Below are positions 5,302 to 11,050 of a DNA stretch of 30,454 nucleotides, piece by piece. Positions within the stretch are counted from its first letter, which is position 1, and the number at the start of each line of letters is the position of its first letter. The stretch is from a virus: positions 1 through 30,454 of the IMG/VR virus record IMGVR_UViG_3300003872_000009. One strand, 5' to 3'. Under the pieces are notes generated by a model. The model had not been told where the DNA came from. It searched no databases and saw nothing but the letters and a program-made list of their open reading frames with translations. The translations under genes were made by a program, and so were the position numbers.

Positions 5302-5803
5302 GCCTCAATCGTATCATCATCTTTCTTATAATGGGCCTGTCCTCATCGACTACGGAATCCACTCTGCTCCTGTCGCCCCTCGTATTGTAAAGCGTTAACG
5401 GCAACCTGCTAACGTCGAACCCAGCAGCATTGTTCATTTTTTCTATAAGTTCATGAGGTAGTATTTCTGATATGGGCACATCCATTTTCTTGCCAGTCAC
5501 AACCCTTCGGTAAGGATTCCCTTTGGCGTCATAAAATCCTGTCAATGCTATGGAGTTGATGCTTCCCATATACATCTTTCCTTCCGCCCACACCTTATAA
5601 AGCGGTTCGGTCATGGCAAGATCCAAGTACAGCCTGACCTGCTCATTGGCTGTTACAGATATGAAAAAGGATTCTTTAGGTACGAACAGAAATTGGGACG
5701 CTCCTCTGGCGTCCAAAAGCATTATCGCTTTCGCCTCCTTGATATTGCTGGCCTCGACTATGTAGTAAAAAAGGAGGCCATCCTTTATGGCTGCCAGCAT
5801 CAT
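5255..5803 (-). CDS. Hypothetical protein coupled to an HTH regulator
   Basis: The protein has 182 residues. Its ATG at 5803 overlaps the stop of the HTH gene (5800) by 4 bp, so the two are translated together. The N-terminal half alternates hydrophobic strands (LLFYYIVEAS, QFLFVPKESFFISVTANEQVRLYL), suggesting a beta-rich fold; the C-terminus is basic. No family is recognised. Operon membership suggests a role linked to the regulator, for example as an effector or anti-repressor, but nothing in the sequence proves it. Confidence 0.6.
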   Translation of the reverse strand: MMLAAIKDGLLFYYIVEASNIKEAKAIMLLDARGASQFLFVPKESFFISVTANEQVRLYLDLAMTEPLYKVWAEGKMYMGSINSIALTGFYDAKGNPYRRVVTGKKMDVPISEILPHELIEKMNNAAGFDVSRLPLTLYNTRGDRSRVDSVVDEDRPIIRKMMIRLRHEVPNRALQSTASRS

Positions 5804-6087
5804 GCCGCCAACACTTGTCCGTAGCAGTAATCACAGAGGGCCTTTACGATCTTCTTCCTTGTGCTGACCGGCACGTTATACGAAGCGAAAAACGCTGCCA
5901 GATAGTCGCTGGAAGGCTTGATCATGCCCTTTTCAATTTGATAGATCATCGCAATCGAGTATCCGATAAGCTCGGAAGCCTCCCTTCTGGAGTGGCCCTC
6001 CTTGGTTCGGATAGACGCAAGCATGTCGCCGACGTCCTTGAGAGTGTTCGCAGCACGACCAGACTTTCGACTATTCTTCCTAGCCAT
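5800..6087 (-). CDS. Small HTH (Xre-like) transcription regulator
   Basis: The protein has 95 residues. A basic N-terminus (MARKNSRKSGRAAN) precedes an Xre/Cro-type helix-turn-helix, about residues 20-72, with the recognisable pattern REASELIGYSIAMIYQIEKG followed by PSSDYLAAFFASY. The start at 6087 has AAAGGAGAG upstream. A consensus promoter (6131-6159) drives it leftward, and CTATAC-type sites surround that promoter, so autorepression and control of the divergent rightward genes at 6231-6989 are plausible. This would make 6088-6230 a small two-way switch, which is inference from layout. First gene of an operon with 5255-5803 and 4888-5301. Confidence 0.8.
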   Translation of the reverse strand: MARKNSRKSGRAANTLKDVGDMLASIRTKEGHSRREASELIGYSIAMIYQIEKGMIKPSSDYLAAFFASYNVPVSTRKKIVKALCDYCYGQVLAA

Positions 6088-6130
6088 CGATTTCTCTCCT
6101 TTACCAGCAGAACAATGGAGGTGTGACTAA

Positions 6131-6159
6131 AGTATAGGAGAAACTTTCATTAATGTCAA
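6131..6159 (-). promoter_or_regulatory. Consensus sigma70 promoter for the HTH operon
   Basis: On the minus strand TTGACA (6159-6154) is followed after exactly 17 bp by TATACT (6136-6131), 44 bp before the ATG at 6087. Confidence 0.85.
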
Positions 6160-6199
6160 CTATACCTAATATATTGTTTTGTCTAGTTTTTGCTATACT
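6131..6199. promoter_or_regulatory. Three CTATAC-type sites, candidate operators
   Basis: CTATACT occurs at 6193-6199 (plus) and 6137-6131 (minus, overlapping the leftward -10), with CTATACC at 6160-6166 beside the -35. The copy at 6193 supplies a TATACT -10-like box for the rightward gene at 6231, though no good -35 is visible. Their placement on both sides of the promoter suggests binding by the HTH protein encoded at 5800-6087. Confidence 0.4.
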
Positions 6200-6230
6200 C
6201 CCGCCAAGGCCGGCCAACCGTTCATAAGCT

Positions 6231-6569
6231 ATGATCCTTAGCCTTGTTCCCAAGCTGCTCAAAATCTTGCTCAAGACAAGCAGACACTCCGTATCTGACG
6301 CAGTCAAAGTAACCTTTTCTTGTGTAAAGGTTTTCTATGCGTTGAACAAGCACGATTTAGCCCCAATTTCCATATACACAGACTCTTTTTCTCAAATCTT
6401 TCTTGTGGTAAAGAAAGGCGGCTCTTTCGTCGATATCGTCATCAGTCCAGACAGATTCGTTCTGTCAGTGAGGGGCGATGATGACGGCGATGCGAAGCTG
6501 GTCATTGCAGACGAGCCGACAGGAGAAGAGATAGGTCGTGCGGTAAGGGCAGCGCTCGCGCTCATATGA
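6231..6569 (+). CDS. Hypothetical protein, divergent from the HTH operon
   Basis: The protein has 112 residues. The N-terminus (MILSLVPKLLKILLKTSRH) is a basic amphipathic helix rather than a clear signal peptide. The rest alternates short strands (TFSCVKVFYAL, QIFLVVKKGGSFVDIVI) and ends in an Ala-rich helix. No family is recognised. There is no clear Shine-Dalgarno before the ATG at 6231, so the start is uncertain. It is followed within 11 bp by a small membrane-protein gene. It is one of only three rightward genes inside the leftward cluster, which suggests a separate transcription unit. Confidence 0.55.
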   Translation: MILSLVPKLLKILLKTSRHSVSDAVKVTFSCVKVFYALNKHDLAPISIYTDSFSQIFLVVKKGGSFVDIVISPDRFVLSVRGDDDGDAKLVIADEPTGEEIGRAVRAALALI

Positions 6570-6579
6570 GAGCCGTCAC

Positions 6580-6699
6580 ATGGTGACAGTGACAAAATTC
6601 CTTCTCTTGCTCCAGTCCTTTTGCAAGGATGCGGCCCAGATAATTGCCGGAGGACTTCTTATAGCAGCCATTCTGTTAGCCCTTAACAAACTGATATAG
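6580..6699 (+). CDS. 39-residue hydrophobic mini-protein
   Basis: The frame ATG 6580 to TAG 6697-6699 encodes a short protein with a C-terminal membrane segment (AAQIIAGGLLIAAILLALNK, about residues 18-37) after a short N-terminal helix. It fits tightly between the upstream stop (6569) and the downstream start (6711). The ribosome site is weak. Such one-pass mini-proteins in phages can be holin, antiholin or superinfection-exclusion components; with a two-pass membrane protein next door a holin-like pair is possible but unproven. Confidence 0.5.
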   Translation: MVTVTKFLLLLQSFCKDAAQIIAGGLLIAAILLALNKLI

Positions 6700-6710
6700 G
6701 AGGGCTAGAC

Positions 6711-6989
6711 ATGAAAGAGTTCTATTACTCGAAGACGGCCGACCGAACGAAGAACATATGGGTGGCTGCTCATATCGTTCTTCATCTCGCAGTTTTGGCC
6801 ATCCTTGGCTTCATGGTTGCGTTCCTGTTCACCGATCCTGACCATGCAGCCCCCCTGCTTCTTCCGTTTGCTGTCGGCTATGTGTTCGGCAAGCTGATGG
6901 AAGAAGCAGACACTTTTCTTCGTCGTAAAGCTGGCCTAGATTCGGCCATAGACGAGATAGAGCATATTTGGAGCAATAGGGTCAAGTGA
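6711..6989 (+). CDS. Small two-pass membrane protein
   Basis: The protein has 92 residues, with GGAGGG well placed before the ATG. Two hydrophobic segments are visible: about 18-41 (VAAHIVLHLAVLAILGFMVA) and about 47-63 (APLLLPFAVGYVFGKLM). A charged C-terminal helix follows (EEADTFLRRKAG, DEIEHIW). Size and topology fit a holin-like or membrane-regulatory protein; no endolysin is adjacent, so this is only a possibility. The gene ends 8 bp inside the convergent leftward gene at 6982. Confidence 0.65.
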   Translation: MKEFYYSKTADRTKNIWVAAHIVLHLAVLAILGFMVAFLFTDPDHAAPLLLPFAVGYVFGKLMEEADTFLRRKAGLDSAIDEIEHIWSNRVK

Positions 6990-7254
6990 AGTAGTGTGGG
7001 GGAAGTCGTCTGACAGCCCTTTTTATTACTTTAACCCTTCGCCTGACGGCTTCCCTCAACTTTTCCGTGCTCTGGCCTCTTCTTAACATATCCCTAGAGA
7101 GGGATGACGGTCTATAGTCGAATCTATAGACCGTCTTCCTTCCATTCTTTCTTATAAGAGTTATAGTTCCTACTGTGTCTAAGTCCAGAACGGACAGAGC
7201 ATGAAGTAGCTGCGTCTTGTTGTAGACCTCTATATCAATCTCATTTATAGCCAT
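6982..7254 (-). CDS. Hypothetical basic protein
   Basis: The protein has 90 residues. The first half has strand-like segments (IDIEVYNKTQLLHALSVLD, VGTITLIRKNGRKTVYRF); the second half is strongly basic (SRDMLRRGQSTEKLREAVRR, then VKVIKRAVRR), suggesting nucleic-acid contact. GAGGAG precedes the ATG, which lies inside the end of the upstream gene (14-bp overlap), so translation is coupled. It is the last leftward gene before the convergent membrane cassette. No family is recognised. Confidence 0.6.
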   Translation of the reverse strand: MAINEIDIEVYNKTQLLHALSVLDLDTVGTITLIRKNGRKTVYRFDYRPSSLSRDMLRRGQSTEKLREAVRRRVKVIKRAVRRLPPHYFT

Positions 7255-7474
7255 AGACGGTCTCCTCTTCGAATTCCTTCTTTATGAGGTCGTTAAATTC
7301 AGAATAGGACTCGTCTATCCTATCAAACACAGAAACAGCTTCTTCTACAGAACCAAACTTCTTGACAGTCTTTACTATCCTTCCATTTTTCTCGAACAGA
7401 AGCTCTAATATGTTCCCGTCTCTTATAACCAGAGCATCCAACTCTGGATAGGACAGAACTTTAAAGAAAGTCAT
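7241..7474 (-). CDS. Hypothetical acidic protein
   Basis: The protein has 77 residues from the ATG at 7474; an in-frame TTG at 7480 is the only alternative nearby. It looks like a compact alpha/beta domain: strands around FFKVLSYPELDALVIRDGNI and an acidic C-terminal helix (SEFNDLIKKEFEEE). No known motif. It is a member of the run of short leftward genes between 8581 and 6982. Confidence 0.55.
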   Translation of the reverse strand: MTFFKVLSYPELDALVIRDGNILELLFEKNGRIVKTVKKFGSVEEAVSVFDRIDESYSEFNDLIKKEFEEETVYGYK

Positions 7475-7486
7475 GCCCAAATACTA

Positions 7487-7753
7487 CTACTCAATCTTAT
7501 CAAATATGGACACCACGTTTCTCATCTTCTCAAATTCCTCCTCCATGATGGAAACTGCGAGAAATCTCATTTCGACAGGAAGAGTAGCGTTTTGATCTCT
7601 CAGATCATCCGCCAGATTGTTCATAAGCTCGATAAGATCAGCTACCGATATCTTGGCGTTCTCGAACTTTTCTACCCCGATCTTTGCGGCAGCATGGTGA
7701 TCAGGATAAGGCTTAAGAAGCTCCAGAGCCTTCTCGATGTACGAATTACGCAT
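7487..7753 (-). CDS. Hypothetical helical protein
   Basis: The protein has 88 residues, predicted almost all helical (IEKALELLKPY, SVADLIELMNNLADDLRDQ, EEEFEKMRNVVSIFDK). GAGG lies upstream of the ATG at 7753, and the start overlaps the upstream stop by 8 bp. No family is recognised. Confidence 0.6.
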   Translation of the reverse strand: MRNSYIEKALELLKPYPDHHAAAKIGVEKFENAKISVADLIELMNNLADDLRDQNATLPVEMRFLAVSIMEEEFEKMRNVVSIFDKIE

Positions 7754-8015
7754 TCTTTGCCTCCGGCTGTTGATTGAGCGCTACCGAGAAATAGACGGAC
7801 GCCGCTTTGAATCCCTCACACCAAGCTATGGCTTCTTCTATCGATTCCATTTCTGTCGAAAGCTGGTTTCCCTTCACAAGACCTAATGAATTCCAGTTTG
7901 GATGGTTTACATCTACACCAATTCTTACCCCATTGGCTGTTGGGTGGAATACAAATCCTTGTGCTGTCAAAGCTTCTACGCAGTTGCTCAAGAAAGAGAA
8001 TTCCTTGAACCTCAT
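7746..8015 (-). CDS. Hypothetical small protein
   Basis: The protein has 89 residues. GGAGGG precedes the ATG, which overlaps the previous stop as ATGA. Residues 10-50 contain strands typical of a small alpha/beta domain (GFVFHPTANGVRIGVDVNHP), and residues 58-72 form a helix with a Trp-Cys pair (IEEAIAWCEGFKAA). No function is recognised. Confidence 0.6.
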   Translation of the reverse strand: MRFKEFSFLSNCVEALTAQGFVFHPTANGVRIGVDVNHPNWNSLGLVKGNQLSTEMESIEEAIAWCEGFKAASVYFSVALNQQPEAKNA

Positions 8016-8581
8016 AGTGCCCTCCGGCTAAATCTGCTGTTGGTTATGGACCTTATCTTGCCTAATACGTCTGTAACTTCAGTTTCATCTATTCCCACAA
8101 CGTCTATGAGAGTAGGAACTTGAGACGCACTATTCGCCGTCTCCCGAATTATTCTTACCCACTCACCAAGTTCGTCCACTATGGCTACAGATAGCGGGTG
8201 ATCATATTTTGCCTCTATGACTTTCTTGGGCAAGTCCCTGCTTTTCTTCCTGCTCATTTCCTTAAGTATGTCCAACGACTTGGACGCAAAGAAGGGATCT
8301 TTATAGATCCAGTGGAAGTTGTAGATAGTGTTGTAATTTTGATCGTCTATGCTATCTGTCAACGCATATGTGTAAGATACTGTAAGTGACGTTGATGCAG
8401 ATGCTAGCAAAGTATATTTCTCCCCACTCTTTATCTTTATAGTGTTTGAGCAGATAAAGTGAACTAGGTCTTCATCGTCATCGTATATATCGTAATTGGA
8501 AGCCGCCATAGAGAACGCATAAGAAGGCTCCCCATCCTCCAGTATTACGTAGTTATCGTACTTTTTGTATTTATGGTTCAT
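8012..8581 (-). CDS. Hypothetical protein
   Basis: The protein has 189 residues. The N-terminal 100 residues are rich in Tyr, Asp and Ser with strand-like stretches (KYTLLASASTSLTVSYTYAL); the C-terminal part has helices (SKSLDILKEMSRKKSRDLPK, VDELGEWVRIIRETANSAS). No Shine-Dalgarno is seen before the ATG at 8581, and an in-frame ATG at residue 26 is an alternative. It starts the coupled run 8012-7241. No family is recognised. Confidence 0.55.
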   Translation of the reverse strand: MNHKYKKYDNYVILEDGEPSYAFSMAASNYDIYDDDEDLVHFICSNTIKIKSGEKYTLLASASTSLTVSYTYALTDSIDDQNYNTIYNFHWIYKDPFFASKSLDILKEMSRKKSRDLPKKVIEAKYDHPLSVAIVDELGEWVRIIRETANSASQVPTLIDVVGIDETEVTDVLGKIRSITNSRFSRRAL

Positions 8582-8659
8582 GGAATAGTATTCTAGCGTA
8601 ATATTCGTAGTTTGCTGTCCTATCTATTAAACGCCCTGCTGTTGATCGCGTGTCGGTAT

Positions 8660-9100
8660 CTACTTCTGGAGACCCAGTTCTCGACGTAGAGAATATTCAA
8701 GGGTTCCGCGAAAAAAGTTGTTGATGGCGATTCCCCTGACATAGGCCATCGTAGTGGCCATGCCAACAGTGAAATCGTCAAAACTTCCATCGATCAGCTT
8801 AAGCTCGGCTAGGCATTTCTTGATCTTGCTCTTCACCAGAGCAACCGCGTCCTTATAAAGATTGTCGTCAACGTAGATCTTGACCTTTACGGCCTCTTCC
8901 ATAGAAAGCCTAGAAGAGAGGCAGCCCCCAACAACGTAAGCCTTGAGAGACCTTATGGAATTGTCATCAGACGAGAATTTCTTGAACACCAACTGGAAAG
9001 CTTTTACCTCCCTGTCTGTTGGAAACAGGGTGCTCAAGTCCGCAGAGGATGGATTGGTCGAGAGCGCAAAAACGCCGATTGCAAAAATGATCTTTTTCAT
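8660..9100 (-). CDS. Putative secreted (periplasmic) phage protein
   Basis: The protein has 146 residues. A Sec signal peptide is clear: basic MKK, hydrophobic core IIFAIGVFALS, and a likely cleavage after SSA at about residue 20. The mature part is helical and has two cysteines (GGCLSSR and IKKCLAEL) that could form a disulfide. AAGGAGAG precedes the ATG. An exported product in an early-type cluster could act in superinfection exclusion or envelope stress; the pattern (two Cys, all-helical, about 125 mature residues) faintly recalls Rap1a/Tai-type periplasmic proteins, but I would not assign it. It follows the HTH gene at 9118-9447 by 17 bp. Confidence 0.7.
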   Translation of the reverse strand: MKKIIFAIGVFALSTNPSSADLSTLFPTDREVKAFQLVFKKFSSDDNSIRSLKAYVVGGCLSSRLSMEEAVKVKIYVDDNLYKDAVALVKSKIKKCLAELKLIDGSFDDFTVGMATTMAYVRGIAINNFFRGTLEYSLRRELGLQK

Positions 9101-9117
9101 GTCTTCTCTCCTTTATC

Positions 9118-9447
9118 TTAGATCATCTCTAACGCCGTCTTTATAAGCCTAAGCTTGTCTTCTTCCTTCTTTATGGACTTCAATCTTATGGTGTTTAGCA
9201 CTTCTGCCGCATACCTTATAAGAGTTTCTATCTTGTCCTCAGATACACCTCTATCTCTAAAAGTCTTTATATAGCCCTTCAGAATGTCTAATGTCAAGTG
9301 CGATTTGTCAGTCTCTATGAGGTAGAGAAGCTGATACGAAACGCCTATCTCTCTAGCTAATCCTCTGAATGATAAGTTGACCTGCGTTCTCAGCTCTACT
9401 GCCAACTTTCCAAACCTGTTTCTTGGAGTCCTGCACTCATGGGGCAT
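9118..9447 (-). CDS. HTH (Xre-like) DNA-binding regulator
   Basis: The protein has 109 residues. A helix-turn-helix of the Xre/Cro type spans about residues 25-66, with LSFRGLAREIGVSYQLLYLI as helices 2-3 and LTLDILKGYIKTF after it. A basic/acidic C-terminal helix may dimerise (KSIKKEEDKLRLIKTALEMI). It has its own consensus promoter (9488-9516), and the secreted-protein gene follows by 17 bp, so the two probably form an operon. The rest of the leftward cluster may also be reached by this promoter. Confidence 0.75.
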   Translation of the reverse strand: MPHECRTPRNRFGKLAVELRTQVNLSFRGLAREIGVSYQLLYLIETDKSHLTLDILKGYIKTFRDRGVSEDKIETLIRYAAEVLNTIRLKSIKKEEDKLRLIKTALEMI

Positions 9448-9487
9448 GACAACCTACCTCAGACCAGCAGCTTTTGCCTGAAAAGTA

Positions 9488-9516
9488 ATATTAGACGAAA
9501 ACGGGGTTGTTGTCAA
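9488..9516 (-). promoter_or_regulatory. Consensus sigma70 promoter upstream of the HTH gene
   Basis: On the minus strand TTGACA (9516-9511), 17 bp, TAATAT (9493-9488), 41 bp before the ATG at 9447. It overlaps the 3' end of the gene at 9513-9767. Confidence 0.85.
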
Positions 9517-9767
9517 GATAGCTTTTGGTGTGCCTTTTCCGAGAATGCCAGCCCCTTCTTGAAATGGTTTCTGTGTATTTCTCCTATCATCCTGTCATTC
9601 ATGTTCTTAACGTCTTTCTTCAGTTTTCTCTCTACTTGGGCTCTGGTCCCGGCCGCCCAGCCGTTTATTACCTCATTGCCATCTGTTGTCACAATCTTAT
9701 AGTCAAATCCTCCGTCTCGATGCGATAATATCCTGTATTTGAATATTTCTCTTTTTTTCTTAGGCAT
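9513..9767 (-). CDS. Hypothetical basic protein
   Basis: The protein has 84 residues, basic throughout (MPKKKREIF... and AQVERKLKKDVKNMNDR). GGAG precedes the ATG at 9767, which overlaps the dCMP deaminase stop by 8 bp. The N-terminal half looks like two strands (FKYRILSHRDGGFDYKIVT). No family is recognised. Confidence 0.6.
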   Translation of the reverse strand: MPKKKREIFKYRILSHRDGGFDYKIVTTDGNEVINGWAAGTRAQVERKLKKDVKNMNDRMIGEIHRNHFKKGLAFSEKAHQKLS

Positions 9768-10236
9768 TTACGATCACTCCATCCGAAAGTTTGAACATGG
9801 CAACGCTGGCCTCTCTAGCCAGTTCTTTTGTCAAAATGACCTCGTTTTCGTACCTATTCTCGAATTCGACGTTTTCTTCATAAAATACGCTAGATATCCC
9901 TGTTTGGATTATTTTTGCCATGCATCTAGGGCATGGAATTCTGTTCACGAACAGCGTACATCCAACTAGTGAGCGTCTGGCAAACAGGATGGCGTTCTCT
10001 TCGGCATGAATCACTATGTCCAGCTTGGTATCCCTATCCTCTAGACGATAGCTGGAATCTGCTATGCCAGCAGGAAAACCGTTATACCCCAGAGATACGA
10101 TACGGTTTCCCTGAGCTATAACTGCGCCAACCTTGGTCGAAGGATCTTTAGACCATTTCGATATGTATGAAGCTAGGCCAAGAAACCGCAAAGCCCATTT
10201 GATGTCTATGCGGTAGCCATCAATGCTTTCCAGCAT
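9760..10236 (-). CDS. dCMP deaminase (zinc-dependent cytidine/deoxycytidylate deaminase)
   Basis: The protein has 158 residues from the ATG at 10236, which has GAGGGG just upstream; a TTG four codons earlier is less likely. It converts dCMP to dUMP, feeding thymidylate synthesis or a modified-pyrimidine pathway. The zinc site is complete: HAEENAI (His77, catalytic Glu79) and PCPRC (Cys102, Cys105). DPSTKVGAVI and LGYNGFP are the conserved nucleotide-binding segments. Length is normal for phage members. It lies between small overlapping genes of the leftward cluster. No thymidylate synthase or base-modifying partner is visible in the window. Confidence 0.95.
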   Translation of the reverse strand: MLESIDGYRIDIKWALRFLGLASYISKWSKDPSTKVGAVIAQGNRIVSLGYNGFPAGIADSSYRLEDRDTKLDIVIHAEENAILFARRSLVGCTLFVNRIPCPRCMAKIIQTGISSVFYEENVEFENRYENEVILTKELAREASVAMFKLSDGVIVNA

Positions 10237-10507
10237 CGTTCCCCTCAAGCTCCTTTATAAGATTGGTGATCGTTTCTTCATCTATTGACCTCAGAGCGTC
10301 CCTGACCTCGTCCCATCCAAAATTTGTATATATTACTACGCACGCCATCTTTATAAGCAGCTCCATGCCTTCCTTGAACTCCTCCTTGGTGTTAGCCAGC
10401 AGCGACCTAGCGTGAAGAATAGCAACGTTGCCCGCCATGCGTTTGGCAAACTCCTCCGAGTACATGGGCATGGCAGGCGATGCCTCTGGCACTTCATTCT
10501 TGCTCAT
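10220..10507 (-). CDS. Hypothetical protein
   Basis: The protein has 95 residues starting MSKNEVPEAS; the ATG at 10507 is preferred because AAGGAAGAG lies upstream, although the frame extends to 10540. It is helical, with MAGNVAILHARSLLANTKEE and a moderately hydrophobic stretch (LLIKMACVVIYTNFGW), not long enough for a confident membrane segment. It overlaps the deaminase start by 17 bp and the upstream gene by 14 bp. Function unknown. Confidence 0.6.
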   Translation of the reverse strand: MSKNEVPEASPAMPMYSEEFAKRMAGNVAILHARSLLANTKEEFKEGMELLIKMACVVIYTNFGWDEVRDALRSIDEETITNLIKELEGNDAGKH

Positions 10508-10700
10508 CTTTCTCTTCCTTAGCTTTTCTGATAGCTTCATTGGCGTCCTCTATAGTCGTAGGTTTGCCTAACTCCTCCCAGCGCGTTACTGGGAGCCTCA
10601 TTATGTAAGCAGGGTTGCATGTGGCTCTGACTCCACTAGGCAGCTTTATAAACCCAGTGCCTCCACACCCACATTTCTTTGCATGAAGCTCTATGATCAT
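10494..10700 (-). CDS. Small protein with a half zinc-knuckle
   Basis: The protein has 68 residues. The ATG at 10700 overlaps the upstream stop (TGATG), so it is preferred over the longer frame from 10730. HAKKCGCGGTGFI near the start, with a further Cys at RATC, resembles the Cys-x-Cys-Gly-Gly-Thr-Gly zinc ribbons of DnaJ-type and phage proteins, but only three cysteines are present. The C-terminus is a charged helix. Function unknown. Confidence 0.6.
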   Translation of the reverse strand: MIIELHAKKCGCGGTGFIKLPSGVRATCNPAYIMRLPVTRWEELGKPTTIEDANEAIRKAKEEKDEQE

Positions 10701-10867
10701 CAGTCTGCCATGTCCAGTGCTATCATCCACTCCCTAGCAGGCTCCCTCATGGCCCCCTCTATCTTCTTCTGATTGACCCACAGGTAGTACTGCTCACAGG
10801 CCAAGTCCTTTGTCTTGCAGAGATCTGCATTGGGGCACGAATCGCAGGGACAGGCATTGTTTTCCAT
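10700..10867 (-). CDS. 55-residue Cys-rich protein, first gene of the leftward cluster
   Basis: ATG at 10867 to TGA at 10702-10700, with GGAGGA upstream. The product begins MENNACPCDSCPNADLCKTK and has five cysteines (6, 8, 11, 17, 24) in the pattern C-P-C-x2-C-x5-C-x6-C, followed by EQYYLW and a helix. The spacing suggests a small metal-binding domain, a type common among uncharacterised phage proteins. It is translationally coupled to the next gene and lies 49 bp below a consensus promoter (10916-10944), so it is the promoter-proximal gene of the cluster. Confidence 0.75.
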   Translation of the reverse strand: MENNACPCDSCPNADLCKTKDLACEQYYLWVNQKKIEGAMREPAREWMIALDMAD

Positions 10868-10915
10868 GTCTATGTTCCTCCGGCTTTATAAAGATTGTTG
10901 TGTTGCAGCGGTAGC

Positions 10916-10944
10916 TTTATAGCAGTTCTTGCCAACCCAGTCAA
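10916..10944 (-). promoter_or_regulatory. Sigma70-type promoter for the leftward cluster
   Basis: On the minus strand TTGACT (10944-10939), 17 bp, TATAAA (10921-10916). It starts the leftward genes at 10867, divergent from the head module at 11051. I found no equally good promoter facing the portal gene in this 183-bp gap. Confidence 0.75.
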
Positions 10945-11050
10945 TACTTTTGATGATGGAATAGTATGCTGCTCATAAGTACTTGTTGCTATTTTGTATT
11001 TGATTGCTATCATGCACTCTGTGGTTGGTGTCTCCGCGAGGGTTCCCATA

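Noticed and set aside
9513-9702. Rightward frames overlapping the 84-residue leftward gene
   Set aside because: No ribosome site, and they lie across the consensus leftward promoter and the better-supported gene.
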